Assembly (NCBI GenBank): GCA_022760475.1
Contig: JALEFZ010000006.1
Location: 62,001 to 126,000, forward strand
Length of the DNA stretch: 64,000 nt
Source of the DNA: Bacteroidia bacterium
GTDB lineage: Bacteria; Bacteroidota; Bacteroidia; J057
Reading direction: 5' to 3'
Of this stretch, positions 27,116-35,120 are shown one piece after another. Positions within the stretch are counted from its first letter, which is position 1. Each line of letters starts with the position of its first letter. The notes below the pieces were generated by a model that did not search any database, was not told the origin of the DNA, and worked only from the letters and a program-made list of their open reading frames with translations. The translations under genes and the position numbers were made by a program.

Positions 27116-27853
27116 TTAGATTTTCTTTAAAATAAATGTAGGTACCCAGGCTACAAAGCGGGTGGTCTGGATTTGTGTCCAAATATCCTTTTGGTCTTTG
27201 ATGTCGACCATGGTGCCCGGCCCTATGGGTAAATGAATGACTTCGGAGGCATAGCCAGGTCCGGCAAAGAAGGACGAATCATTGATGATGACAGCCTTTT
27301 TAGGGACAAGGGAATGATTGGCGAGGGTGAGGAGACAAAAAAGAAGCAACGCCGTACTGAGCATCAAACCAATGGCCCTTGCTATTCTTTTTCTGATCAA
27401 TATGGTCAATGAGGTAACGGTGATGGATGACAAAAGGAGGATGATAGAGATGGTGCCCAGGTATCGATGGACGATTTGCTGTGCAAGGGTCCACATGTTT
27501 CCGAGGGGTTGTCTTTCCTGGCGAAACTTTTGAAGTAGTTGGGCGATTTTTGAATCTATTTTATTGCCTCCATATTCCCATTGGATCTTTCTTAGGAAAA
27601 ATATGGCTTTGGAGAAATTTCCTTCTTGCTCGTGCATGAATGCCAGGCGATAGAGGGTTTCCTCTGTCCATATATCTTCTTCGAAGAGGATTTCGTAGGA
27701 AGAAATTCCTTCGTCGAATTTTTCGTATCGAAACAAATATTCTGCTCTTTGCGTTATACTATCCGCTTGAGCCGATGAAAGTTTGGCGAATGCAAGGAAG
27801 GGGATGATAAAAAAGCCTAGTAGGCAAAAAAAAGGCCTCAGAATATTTGACAT
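27116..27853 (-). CDS. TPR and SH3-like membrane protein, BatE-like
   Basis: 245 residues from the ATG at 27853. Starts further upstream are excluded because they would run through the tRNA-Lys on the other strand. Signal sequence or first membrane helix at 5-28; a short tetratricopeptide-like region (32-110: 'AEYLFRYEKFDEGISSYEIL', 'LAFMHEQEGNFSKAIFFLRK'); two membrane helices (about 133-153 and 160-180); and a C-terminal SH3-like domain (185-245) with 'DSSFFAGPGYASEVIHLP'. This TPR-membrane-SH3 order is that of BatE proteins of Bacteroidota aerotolerance operons, but no batA-D genes are here, so it is an orphan or a different family member. Confidence 0.65.
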   Translation of the reverse strand: MSNILRPFFCLLGFFIIPFLAFAKLSSAQADSITQRAEYLFRYEKFDEGISSYEILFEEDIWTEETLYRLAFMHEQEGNFSKAIFFLRKIQWEYGGNKIDSKIAQLLQKFRQERQPLGNMWTLAQQIVHRYLGTISIILLLSSITVTSLTILIRKRIARAIGLMLSTALLLFCLLTLANHSLVPKKAVIINDSSFFAGPGYASEVIHLPIGPGTMVDIKDQKDIWTQIQTTRFVAWVPTFILKKI

Positions 27854-27922
27854 TTGTGAAAATAGTATATTTCTTTGCACTCCATTCCTGAAAAATAGGT
27901 GTGGATTGTTCTTAGAACGGAT

Positions 27923-27995
27923 GATCTGGTAGCTCAGTTGGTAGAGCATTTGACTTTTAATCAAAGGGTCCTGGGTTCGAGCCCCAGCCAGATCA
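27923..27995 (+). tRNA. tRNA-Lys (anticodon TTT)
   Basis: 73 bases folding into a full cloverleaf: acceptor GATCTGG/CCAGATC, D-stem GCTC/GAGC, anticodon stem TTTGA/TCAAA with loop CTTTTAA (anticodon TTT at 27956-27958), T-stem CTGGG/CCCAG with loop TTCGAGC, discriminator A. CCA is not encoded. Confidence 0.97.
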
Positions 27996-27998
27996 CTA

Positions 27999-28033
27999 GC
28001 CCTGGCAATGTCGCATTGTCAGGGCAATTTTCA
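27999..28033 (+). terminator. Terminator of tRNA-Lys
   Basis: GCCCTGGCAATG and CATTGTCAGGGC form a 12-base stem (one G-T pair) with a 3-base loop, followed by AATTTT. Confidence 0.75.
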
Positions 28034-28098
28034 AAATAGGGCATAGTTGGGGTGAAAAAATTTTCTCCTCAATGGGAAAGGCTCTAGGAATAGCAAAT

Positions 28099-28182
28099 AC
28101 CCAGGTGGCGGAATTGGTAGACGCGCTAGCTTGAGGGGCTAGTGGCCGCAAGGCCGTAGGGGTTCGAGTCCCCTCTTGGGTA
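28099..28182 (+). tRNA. tRNA-Leu (anticodon GAG)
   Basis: 84 bases with the long variable arm of a class II tRNA. Acceptor ACCCAGG/CTTGGGT (one G-T pair), anticodon stem CTAGC/GCTAG with loop TTGAGGG (anticodon GAG at 28133-28135), variable stem TGGCC-GCAA-GGCCG, T-stem AGGGG/CCCCT, discriminator A. CCA is not encoded. Confidence 0.96.
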
Positions 28183-28184
28183 CG

Positions 28185-28218
28185 AAACGGCCTTCAGATA
28201 ACCTGAAGGCCGTTTTTT
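28185..28218 (+). terminator. Terminator of tRNA-Leu
   Basis: AAACGGCCTTCAG and CTGAAGGCCGTTT form a 13-base perfect stem with a 5-base loop, then further T residues. Confidence 0.9.
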
Positions 28219-28425
28219 GCTTTTTTACTAGGTGAATCGCCAAAATAGATCCATTTGCCGTATAGCTAGGAATATCATTGTTATAACGGAAACTTACCTT
28301 TTTTCGGTTTAGATTGGTTGAGCCTAGCGATAAATGAGACCTTGGGTTTTGGGATTACCCTTGTGAAAACCGCGGCTTGGCCTTACTCTTGAGACTCCAT
28401 AGATTAATGGTTTAATTTTTTCTGG
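28219..28425. other. Intergenic DNA after tRNA-Leu
   Basis: About 200 bases between the tRNA-Leu terminator and the coding remnant. I see no ORF, repeat or RNA fold worth naming. Confidence 0.5.
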
Positions 28426-28746
28426 CTAATCTGACCTCCAAAAGAATGTCCCATCACAGAATCGATTCAAGGCATTGATGGATTTTTCGAGAGTATGACT
28501 GGTGGTGTTTTCCAGGTAGAAAATATTGTGAAGAGGAATATCAAAGGCTTTATCATCCACTAAATAAGGATTCTCTTCTACTTGGATGTAATTTCTTTGG
28601 TCGATAGAAAGGTCTGTCCTTGGAGGTGATTTTGAAAAGAATAGATTACAGGAAACTACTTGAAAAAAGCTCCCAGGATTATCAATCTGGTAAAAAACTT
28701 CATGTTCTGTGTGTTTTTTGATCGTGCGGAATTTATTTATACAAAC
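28426..28746 (-). pseudogene. Start-less coding remnant (about 106 residues)
   Basis: A minus-strand frame open from just after a TAA (28747-28749) to a TAG (28426-28428). Its translation looks protein-like, with patterns such as 'VEENPYLVDDKAFDIPLHNI' and 'TLEKSINALNRFCDGTFFWR', but it contains no ATG, GTG or usable TTG near its beginning. It lies 59 bases downstream of the acyltransferase gene on the same strand. I read it as the surviving 3' part of a truncated gene, or less likely a gene with an ATT start. No parent gene is in the window. Confidence 0.45.
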
Positions 28747-28805
28747 TTACCATAAGTCTCACGCAAGCTTCCTACCCAAATTATCTTAATAATTTCCATC
28801 CTCCC

Positions 28806-29891
28806 CTAACTCCCAATCAGCATCCTGCTTCGCTTGCCCATCAGTAAACGGATTCCCGCAATAATCAACCTGCTCATCGTAAGTGCAAACACAAAAACAA
28901 TGAAGGCGTAGCCTACGATATTGATTGGGAACAAAATTCTGGTCTGAAACAAAGGCATTAAGAAGACGAAAGTCATCAAGACAAAAAACATGTGAAGGAA
29001 ATAAATCGCAAAGGAATCCCTTGCAAAGCCCGCCATCCATTTGGGTTGATTTTCTTCGAGTTTGTAGAAATAGAAAAGAAATAGAGCCGAAAGGGCTAAT
29101 TTCTGGACATAGAATACCGATTCCAGTACCGAGACAAAACCGATTTTTCTGATTTCAGCGAGATAGAAGTAGCACAATAAGCCTGATAGCAATACAGCGG
29201 TGGCAATTAGGGGCCATTTAAGCCTTTCTATCAGCTTGATCGAGTTTTCCAGGTCATTGCCTACCCACATGCCTGCTGCGTAAGCCCCAGTAAAATAGAT
29301 CATCGTTTCAATGTGAAGGCTAGGATTTACAAACTCGAGGGGGATTCGAGAAATAGCTAAGGGCGTAAGGATAATTATACCTAAAGCAATTTTACCAGCT
29401 TCTTTGGCATGGAGGAGGAAATCCAATAAGGGCGTTACGATGTATAGGAAAAATAAAACAGGCATGTACCAGTAAGTCCCTTGTGCTGCTCCCACGATAA
29501 AGTTATTTAGCGCCGTTTTCAAATAGGATAACAGATCGCTGTGCAAAGCCACAGGTTCGGATTCTGTACTGGTCATTATGGAGAAAAGGAGGGTGAAAAA
29601 TATATAGGGTAGGAGGACATTTTTCACTTTGCTGGTAAAAAACTTTCTCCAGCCTTTGGTTCTCAGTATGGCTGAAAATAGGATTCCAGAAATCACAGCA
29701 AAATAAATGGTACTGTCATGAAAAAGGACTTCATTGGCTATGGCGACGGGGTTGCTCATGTCAAGCCCTTGCATATTATTGGAGACAATCAGTGGCGGAA
29801 TGAAGGCGTGAATAGCTACGATATTGAGGATGGCAAATCCGCGAAAAGAATGCAGATAGCCTAGGAATCCTGTGGATTGAGATTGGGTCAT
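28806..29891 (-). CDS. Acyltransferase 3 family membrane protein
   Basis: 361 residues from the ATG at 29891; the longer frame begins in a Lys/Thr-rich stretch that does not fit. About ten hydrophobic helices. The N-terminal 'FLGYLHSFRGFAILNIVAIHA' has the S-x-R-G-x-A-I and the catalytic-type His of the acyltransferase 3/OafB/NolL family, which acylate sugars of surface polysaccharides, and 'FAIYFLHMFFVL' is the usual late helix with a His. The substrate cannot be told. It lies downstream of ilvE beyond a strong terminator and may be transcribed from its own promoter. Confidence 0.9.
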   Translation of the reverse strand: MTQSQSTGFLGYLHSFRGFAILNIVAIHAFIPPLIVSNNMQGLDMSNPVAIANEVLFHDSTIYFAVISGILFSAILRTKGWRKFFTSKVKNVLLPYIFFTLLFSIMTSTESEPVALHSDLLSYLKTALNNFIVGAAQGTYWYMPVLFFLYIVTPLLDFLLHAKEAGKIALGIIILTPLAISRIPLEFVNPSLHIETMIYFTGAYAAGMWVGNDLENSIKLIERLKWPLIATAVLLSGLLCYFYLAEIRKIGFVSVLESVFYVQKLALSALFLFYFYKLEENQPKWMAGFARDSFAIYFLHMFFVLMTFVFLMPLFQTRILFPINIVGYAFIVFVFALTMSRLIIAGIRLLMGKRSRMLIGS

Positions 29892-29977
29892 AGGTGTTTT
29901 TGTGTGCGTGTATGATTTCAATTTACGTAAAACTTCAGGATTTGTAATAATCTCCTGCTGCGAACACATCAGCGAAT

Positions 29978-30018
29978 ATAAAAAGGCTAAGCCTTCCCCA
30001 GCGGAGAAGGCTTAGCCT
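29978..30018 (-). terminator. Terminator of ilvE
   Basis: AGGCTAAGCCTTC and GAAGGCTTAGCCT form a 13-base perfect stem with a 9-base loop. On the minus strand it runs into TTTTATAT. Confidence 0.8.
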
Positions 30019-30039
30019 AATATCTTTATTTCCTGCTAC

Positions 30040-31107
30040 TTATAGCAGCTCGACCCAGCCAAAGGTATCTTCTACAGCTCCCAGGCGGTAGTCCATCAGG
30101 GCGTTGTACAACCAAGGACCAATTTTTCTCTCAGAAACTGCTGGTAGTACCCATTCTTCACCTCCGAAGCCAATTTTGGCGACGTGTGATACAGTCGCAG
30201 CTGTACCTGTACCAAAGCATTCTTCAAGTTTGCCTTCGCGGTAAGCCTGTTGTAGTTCGTAGACCGATACCTGACGTGCAGTTACTTTGTAACCATTGGC
30301 TTCCATGAGCTGGATACAAGAGTTGCGGGTGATGCCTGGCAGGATGGTTCCTGTTAACCTTGGGGTTACTACTTCTCCGTCAATGACGAAGAAGATATTC
30401 ATGGTTCCACATTCTTCTACATACTCACCATGGCGAGCATCCAACCACATGACATTATGATAACCATTGGCTTTGGCCATCTTGTCAGGAAGCATGGCTG
30501 AAGCATAGTTGCCTGCAGCTTTTGCTGCTCCGGTACCGCCAATAGCCGCACGGATATAATCTTTATTTACCAGGAGATTTACAGGCTCTGAGTAATAAGG
30601 CCCAACTGGACAAGTGAATACCACAAAAGTATAGTTGTCTGATGCTTTCACCCCAATGTATTCATCCGCAGCGAAATAGAGGGGACGCAGGTAAAGGGCT
30701 CCTTGATCGGGATTTGGGAGCCAGTTGCTGTCCAGTTTTACCAGCTCTCTGATGCCTTCCATGAAAATTTCTTCAGGAATGGGAGGCATGGCCATTCTAT
30801 GGGCAGAGTAGTTGATTCTAAGCCAGTTTTCCCTCGCTCTGAACAACACAGGTCTTCCTTCGGGGCTTTTGTGTGCCTTCATTCCTTCAAAAACCGACTG
30901 TCCATAGTTCAGGGCAGAGTTGGCAGGAGTGAGGTTTAGTGGAGCATAAGGTTTGATTTCAGCCTGCTGCCACTCACCGTTAATACAATGGGCGACAAGC
31001 ATATGATCGCTGAAAACCCTTCCGAAGGGGATGTTATTCATGTCAATCTCTGAAATTCTGGTTTCAGAGGCTTGAGTAATTTTGAGGAAATCGCTTACTA
31101 CATCCAT
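30040..31107 (-). CDS. ilvE: Branched-chain amino-acid aminotransferase
   Basis: 355 residues, fold-type IV PLP enzyme. 'LNYGQSVFEGMKAHK' (66-80) and 'GGTGAAKAAGNYASAM' place the PLP-binding lysine at K196; 'EECGTMNIFFVI' and 'LPGITRNSCIQLM' are typical of the long (eukaryotic-like) BCAT form used by many Bacteroidota. It interconverts leucine, isoleucine and valine with their keto acids. It is the last gene of a probable operon (outer-membrane protein, kdtA, small secreted protein, ilvE) with gaps of 13, 41 and 58 bases, and ends at a strong terminator. Confidence 0.96.
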   Translation of the reverse strand: MDVVSDFLKITQASETRISEIDMNNIPFGRVFSDHMLVAHCINGEWQQAEIKPYAPLNLTPANSALNYGQSVFEGMKAHKSPEGRPVLFRARENWLRINYSAHRMAMPPIPEEIFMEGIRELVKLDSNWLPNPDQGALYLRPLYFAADEYIGVKASDNYTFVVFTCPVGPYYSEPVNLLVNKDYIRAAIGGTGAAKAAGNYASAMLPDKMAKANGYHNVMWLDARHGEYVEECGTMNIFFVIDGEVVTPRLTGTILPGITRNSCIQLMEANGYKVTARQVSVYELQQAYREGKLEECFGTGTAATVSHVAKIGFGGEEWVLPAVSERKIGPWLYNALMDYRLGAVEDTFGWVELL

Positions 31108-31165
31108 GTGTCAATGATTTGAGATGTTTGAGTAGATAGTATTTATAATGAAAAGCTACTTAGCC

Positions 31166-31510
31166 TTAGAGGAAAATGGTGGATTTGTATTCCTTCCCTT
31201 TATACTTAAGGATAAAAGGATAAAACTTTCCACGGGTCAAAGGTTTAGTCGAAATTTGGATTTTATCCAATCCAATTCTGTCCGTTACTTTCCCTTTGAT
31301 GTATAATTTTTCATCCTTGGAGTTGAATAGGTGCAATTCTACGAAGCCGGGCATGGTGATCTCATAGATGATGTCAATGTGGGTCCCACGATCCACCTTA
31401 TCTTTGATCTTTAATTTAAGTGGCGTTGTCTGGAATTCTCCTTGAGCAAAAACCTGCTTACCGAATAGGAACATACCAGCCAGGAAAAGTACTGTGATCA
31501 AACGCTTCAT
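31166..31510 (-). CDS. Small secreted beta-rich protein
   Basis: 114 residues from the ATG at 31510; the upstream Met at 31546 adds a charged extension before the signal. Signal peptide 1-22 ending QVFAQ. The mature part is a single beta-sandwich-like domain ('IDIIYEITMPGFVELHLFNS', 'KLYIKGKVTDRIGLDKIQIS', 'RGKFYPFILKYKGKEY') resembling an Ig-like or FlgD-like fold. No enzyme motif. Position between kdtA and ilvE in a same-strand run suggests co-transcription, but no functional link is evident. Confidence 0.75.
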   Translation of the reverse strand: MKRLITVLFLAGMFLFGKQVFAQGEFQTTPLKLKIKDKVDRGTHIDIIYEITMPGFVELHLFNSKDEKLYIKGKVTDRIGLDKIQISTKPLTRGKFYPFILKYKGKEYKSTIFL

Positions 31511-31551
31511 AGCTCGCAAATTAATTATTTTAGGTGTTGTTTTCAAAATTA

Positions 31552-32805
31552 TCAGGCCAGGAGTCTTGCTTCTTTGAGGTAATCAAAAATTTGTTGCGAA
31601 GCCCCTCCCTTGCCATCTATGTAGGTTATATTGGTACGGGAAATTTTCTCCATGAGTTGAGGCTCATTGGATAGTTTCAAGATTTGAGAAATTAATTCCT
31701 CGCTCTTGTGGTATGGGAATGCAGTTCCCAATTCAACCAAATCCAGGGCTTCAGGAAAGTGTTTATACTTACTGCCAAAGAATATTGGGCAACCAAAGGT
31801 TGCTGCTTCCAGAATGTTATGTAGGCCATGGTTCCATCCCCCACCAATGAAGGCCAAATCGGCATATTTATACAATTTTGAAAGCATTCCGATGTGATCT
31901 ACCCACAAAATCTGATAAGGCGTTATTTTGTCCCATTCGGAGTATTTAATAGAGTCCTTCGGGTATTTTTTTATCCAATTATCAATCCTGACCTGGTCTA
32001 TTTCGTGGGGAGCGAGGATCAGTGATAGTTTTTCTGGATGCCTAAGCTGCTCAAAGGCTTCAAAGATGAATTCTTCGTCTTTCAAATAGGTACTCCCTCC
32101 AATCCAGACTTTCTTTCCTTTGGTTAGTTGCGCTATCTCAGGCAGATTTGTAGATGAATTTCTGCTTTCCCTTACTCTATCAAAACGGGTGTCCTTGCTG
32201 GTTGATAAATTCTCTTCAGGTAAATATTGGCTAAGAAATTGGGTTGTACCTTCGCTTTGGGTGAAGATTTGTTGGAAAGATTGCAGTGCATTTATGTTGG
32301 CTTTCTTGATCATGCCCTTCATGGCTGATTTCTCCGCACTCAGGTTGCTGCCAATCATCACTATGGGTACTTCCTGATTTTTGAGTAAAGAGAGCCAGTT
32401 TAGCCACAGCTCATTTTTTACCAGGATAAGCAACTCAACTTTAAGGGAGCTCATCAATTTCTTCATGTTGCTGGGCGTATCCAGGGGGAGGTATTGAACC
32501 GAATCAGCTAGTGGGTCATTTTTGATTTGCTCATATCCGGAAGGTGAAAAAAAGCTCACCAAAAGAAAGTTTTGAGGGAATTCTGCTTTGATCTGACGAA
32601 TTAGTGGCCTTGCCATTTCAAATTCACCCAAGGACGCACAATGAATCCAACAGATAGGACGCCCATCATGGCCTATTTTTCGCCAATTTTCTTCCCATCC
32701 TTTCCTGCCAGCGACCCATTTCCTGGCCTTCTGCGAAAAGGGACTGGCCAAGCGGATAGCAAGTCCATAAAGATGGATTCCCAGGGTATATACAATTGGG
32801 GGCAT
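31552..32805 (-). CDS. kdtA: 3-deoxy-D-manno-octulosonic acid transferase
   Basis: 417 residues from the ATG at 32805. A longer frame to 33024 exists but overlaps the upstream gene by 200 bases and its extra sequence is unlike the family. N-terminal membrane anchor (about 1-20), 'WIHCASLGEFEMARPLI' (the conserved GEF with catalytic Glu), 'KNELWLNWL', 'IGSNLSAEKS', 'APHEIDQVRIDNWI' and 'AFIGGGWNHGLHNILEAA' are hallmarks of GT30 KdtA/WaaA. It adds KDO sugars to lipid A precursor at the inner membrane. Starts 13 bases after the outer-membrane protein gene, so likely an operon. Confidence 0.95.
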   Translation of the reverse strand: MPPIVYTLGIHLYGLAIRLASPFSQKARKWVAGRKGWEENWRKIGHDGRPICWIHCASLGEFEMARPLIRQIKAEFPQNFLLVSFFSPSGYEQIKNDPLADSVQYLPLDTPSNMKKLMSSLKVELLILVKNELWLNWLSLLKNQEVPIVMIGSNLSAEKSAMKGMIKKANINALQSFQQIFTQSEGTTQFLSQYLPEENLSTSKDTRFDRVRESRNSSTNLPEIAQLTKGKKVWIGGSTYLKDEEFIFEAFEQLRHPEKLSLILAPHEIDQVRIDNWIKKYPKDSIKYSEWDKITPYQILWVDHIGMLSKLYKYADLAFIGGGWNHGLHNILEAATFGCPIFFGSKYKHFPEALDLVELGTAFPYHKSEELISQILKLSNEPQLMEKISRTNITYIDGKGGASQQIFDYLKEARLLA

Positions 32806-32818
32806 GTGTGGAGTCTTG

Positions 32819-33592
32819 TCAATAAAAATAAGCCTCAGAGGGGGCTCTTTTGTAAATGGTGTATATCCAACTGGCTTTGATTCCCCAGAAAAAGTCCAGT
32901 GTTGTCTCGTTGGTATCAAGTGGGCCTGTAGGAAAAAAGACTTGTCTTCCACTACGTGTAGGTACTTGGGCAAAATCAAGCCCAATGGCAAAGTTGACCT
33001 GGTTCTTGTTGTCATAGTAGACATAGCCCAGTCCCTCTCTAAGTCCGATGCCGTATCTCATTCTGTCATATCCCTTGGCATATTCGCCTTCCAGGGCCGA
33101 AGATTCTCCGTCAACCACTCGGTAGTTGAAACGGTGCATGGCAAATTGCCCGCCTATTTCTGCATAAATGCCTGAGTTGGGGTTAGGGCCAAGGACGGGA
33201 AATATGTATCCAAGGCTTACAGGTACAATGAAACCCCTTCCGCTGATGCTTACCTCTGATAAAAACCCCTCATCCGTGATGATCAAACCTCCCGTTCCGC
33301 GTAGCAATTCGTCCAAGCCTCCCTCATCCTGTGTACGGTCAGTAAAAAGGAATGAAGCTCCGCCTTGAAGGTAAATGTTGGATTTGAACTTTACCCCCAA
33401 ATCGATCCCGACATTTGAAACAAAATTCCATCTCTCTGTCCATGCACCTCCGGCCACAGAGCCCCTGTATGCGAGGTTGATGGTAGCCATTCGAATGGCG
33501 GAGTCCCTGATACTTACCTGTGCTTTTAGTCCAAAAGCGAACAGATGAAAGAAACTGAGACAAATAATTGAGTATTTAACTGAGAATGACAT
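32819..33592 (-). CDS. Outer-membrane beta-barrel protein, unknown function
   Basis: 257 residues from the ATG at 33592, which gives a proper signal peptide (1-25, ending GLKAQ). An upstream Met at 33640 is possible but adds 16 residues ahead of it. The mature protein has alternating strands ('NIYLQGGASFLFTDRTQ', 'GFIVPVSLGYIFP', 'GIYAEIGGQFAMHRFNY', 'QVNFAIGLDFAQVPT') of the PorT-like/outer-membrane barrel type. The next gene downstream, 13 bases away, is kdtA, so an envelope role is plausible. Confidence 0.75.
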   Translation of the reverse strand: MSFSVKYSIICLSFFHLFAFGLKAQVSIRDSAIRMATINLAYRGSVAGGAWTERWNFVSNVGIDLGVKFKSNIYLQGGASFLFTDRTQDEGGLDELLRGTGGLIITDEGFLSEVSISGRGFIVPVSLGYIFPVLGPNPNSGIYAEIGGQFAMHRFNYRVVDGESSALEGEYAKGYDRMRYGIGLREGLGYVYYDNKNQVNFAIGLDFAQVPTRSGRQVFFPTGPLDTNETTLDFFWGIKASWIYTIYKRAPSEAYFY

Positions 33593-33738
33593 ACTTTTGG
33601 TGCTATCAATTTGATGCATAAGATCTGGTAATTTCGCCAATTTTTTGGAATGTTTATTGCCAATTCGAAGTATCCTTCTTTTAGAAGTTCAGGACAAATA
33701 AATCCTTTACCTCTATTAGGATAAACGGCAAATCGAAT

Positions 33739-33757
33739 CATTTGGGATGCCCAAATG
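33739..33757. repeat. Inverted repeat upstream of nucleotide-sugar operon
   Basis: CATTTGGG-ATG-CCCAAATG, a perfect 8-base inverted repeat with a 3-base centre, 63 bases before the -33 element of the operon promoter. Possible binding site for a dimeric regulator. Confidence 0.4.
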
Positions 33758-33819
33758 TTCATCTTATGCTGCTTATTTGACCACTTAGAGTTGAACTCTA
33801 TCTGTTGGGGTTAAGTTGG

Positions 33820-33849
33820 TTTGCCTGTAGGCATTAATATTTACCTTTG
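33820..33849 (+). promoter_or_regulatory. Bacteroidota-type promoter of the nucleotide-sugar operon
   Basis: TTTG (33820-33823), an 18-base spacer and TACCTTTG (33842-33849), a full match to TAnnTTTG. Transcription would begin near 33856, leaving a leader of about 100 bases before the DegT-type gene. The 365-base gene-free stretch 33593-33957 also holds the inverted repeat at 33739 and nothing else I can name. Confidence 0.75.
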
Positions 33850-33957
33850 TGCAGTAGCCAAACTGCTCCTACATTTGGACCACATACTCCTCTCGCAATA
33901 GTTCTCTACCCTACGCATTTACAAAAAACGCTACTCACTTTAATAAATCCTAGCTGT

Positions 33958-35109
33958 ATGGAAATCAGAATGGTAGATACCATAAGCCAGTACCAGCAAG
34001 TCCAGGAGCAAATTGATCAGGCTGTGCTGGATGTTGTAAGATCTGGAATCTTTATAAACGGCCCCAAAGTAAGGGGATTTGCCGCAGAGATGTCGGAGTT
34101 CCTTGATGTTCCACATGTTATTCCTTGTGCCAATGGCACCGATGCCCTTCAGGTTGCCCTGATGGCGATGGGATTGGAGCCCGGTGATGAGGTCATTACC
34201 CCAACATTTACTTATGTCGCAACAGTGGAGGTGATTTCTCTGCTACAATTGAGACCGGTATTTGTAGAGGTAAATCCGGATACTTTTAACATGGACCCAT
34301 CTAGCATTGAGGAAGCGATTACAGAGAAGACCAAAGTGATTTTGCCTGTACACCTTTATGGACAAGCTGCCGAAATGGAGGCCATCATGGCAATCGCCAA
34401 GAAGCATAATCTTTTTGTATTGGAAGACACTGCGCAAGCGATTGGAGCCAAGTACAAATTTTCTGATGGCAGAGAAATGAGCGCAGGAACCATAGGTGAC
34501 ATTGGTACCACTTCATTCTACCCAAGTAAGAATCTTGGTGCGTATGGAGATGGAGGGGCTATTTTTTCGAGGAATGCAGAATTGGGCGACTACCTACAGG
34601 TGATATGTAACCATGGAGCGAAGAAAAAATATTACCACGACAACATTGGTGTGAACAGCCGCCTGGATGCGATCCAAGCTGCGATCCTCAGCATCAAGCT
34701 GAAGCACCTGAACAGATACAACTCTTCCAGAATTGCTGCTGCGAAGGTTTATGATGAATTACTTTCTGGAATCCAAGGCGTCAAAACCCCGGTTTGGGAG
34801 GATGATGGAAGCCATGTATTCCACCAATATACCCTTAAAATAGAAGCTGGTAGGGCTGTAAGGGATGAGATCAAGGATAAATTAAAGGAAAGGGGCATCC
34901 CTTCCATGATTTACTATCCCATACCTATTCATATGCAGGGGGGATATACAAAATACGGATATAAGGAAGGAGACTTCCCCTTGTCCGAAAAGCTAACAGA
35001 GCAGGTTTTGAGCCTGCCTATGCACTCTGAGTTGACCCGTGAGCAACAAGAATTTATTTGCGGGAATTTCAGGGAAATATTCAATGAATTGTTGACTAAA
35101 ATCAATTAA
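33958..35109 (+). CDS. DegT/DnrJ family PLP aminotransferase, WbpE/PorR-like
   Basis: 383 residues from the ATG at 33958; the frame further upstream is leader sequence. 'PCANGTDALQVALMAMGLEPGDEVI' and 'TPTFTYVATVEVI' lead to the PLP lysine K191 in 'SFYPSKNLGAYGDGGAI'; 'VNSRLDAIQAAIL' and 'IYYPIPIHMQ' are also typical. The sequence is much like WbpE/WlbC, which aminate C3 of UDP-2-acetamido-3-keto-glucuronate, the family that also includes P. gingivalis PorR. It is the first gene of a run with ugd, the UDP-glucuronate decarboxylase gene, rfbC and rfbA, 11 bases before ugd. The exact substrate is inferred. Confidence 0.9.
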   Translation: MEIRMVDTISQYQQVQEQIDQAVLDVVRSGIFINGPKVRGFAAEMSEFLDVPHVIPCANGTDALQVALMAMGLEPGDEVITPTFTYVATVEVISLLQLRPVFVEVNPDTFNMDPSSIEEAITEKTKVILPVHLYGQAAEMEAIMAIAKKHNLFVLEDTAQAIGAKYKFSDGREMSAGTIGDIGTTSFYPSKNLGAYGDGGAIFSRNAELGDYLQVICNHGAKKKYYHDNIGVNSRLDAIQAAILSIKLKHLNRYNSSRIAAAKVYDELLSGIQGVKTPVWEDDGSHVFHQYTLKIEAGRAVRDEIKDKLKERGIPSMIYYPIPIHMQGGYTKYGYKEGDFPLSEKLTEQVLSLPMHSELTREQQEFICGNFREIFNELLTKIN

Positions 35110-35120
35110 CTGTTAATCTC

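Noticed and set aside
27854..27964. Longer start for the BatE-like gene
   Set aside because: It would run through the tRNA-Lys gene on the opposite strand and lacks a signal peptide at its start.
32806..33024. Upstream extension of the KDO transferase frame by 73 codons
   Set aside because: It overlaps the outer-membrane protein gene in another frame on the same strand, and the ATG at 32805 gives the normal KdtA start.
34243..34437. CRISPR, phage or transposon signatures anywhere in the window
   Set aside because: No direct-repeat array, integrase, transposase or terminal inverted repeats were found; frames such as this one are antisense shadows.
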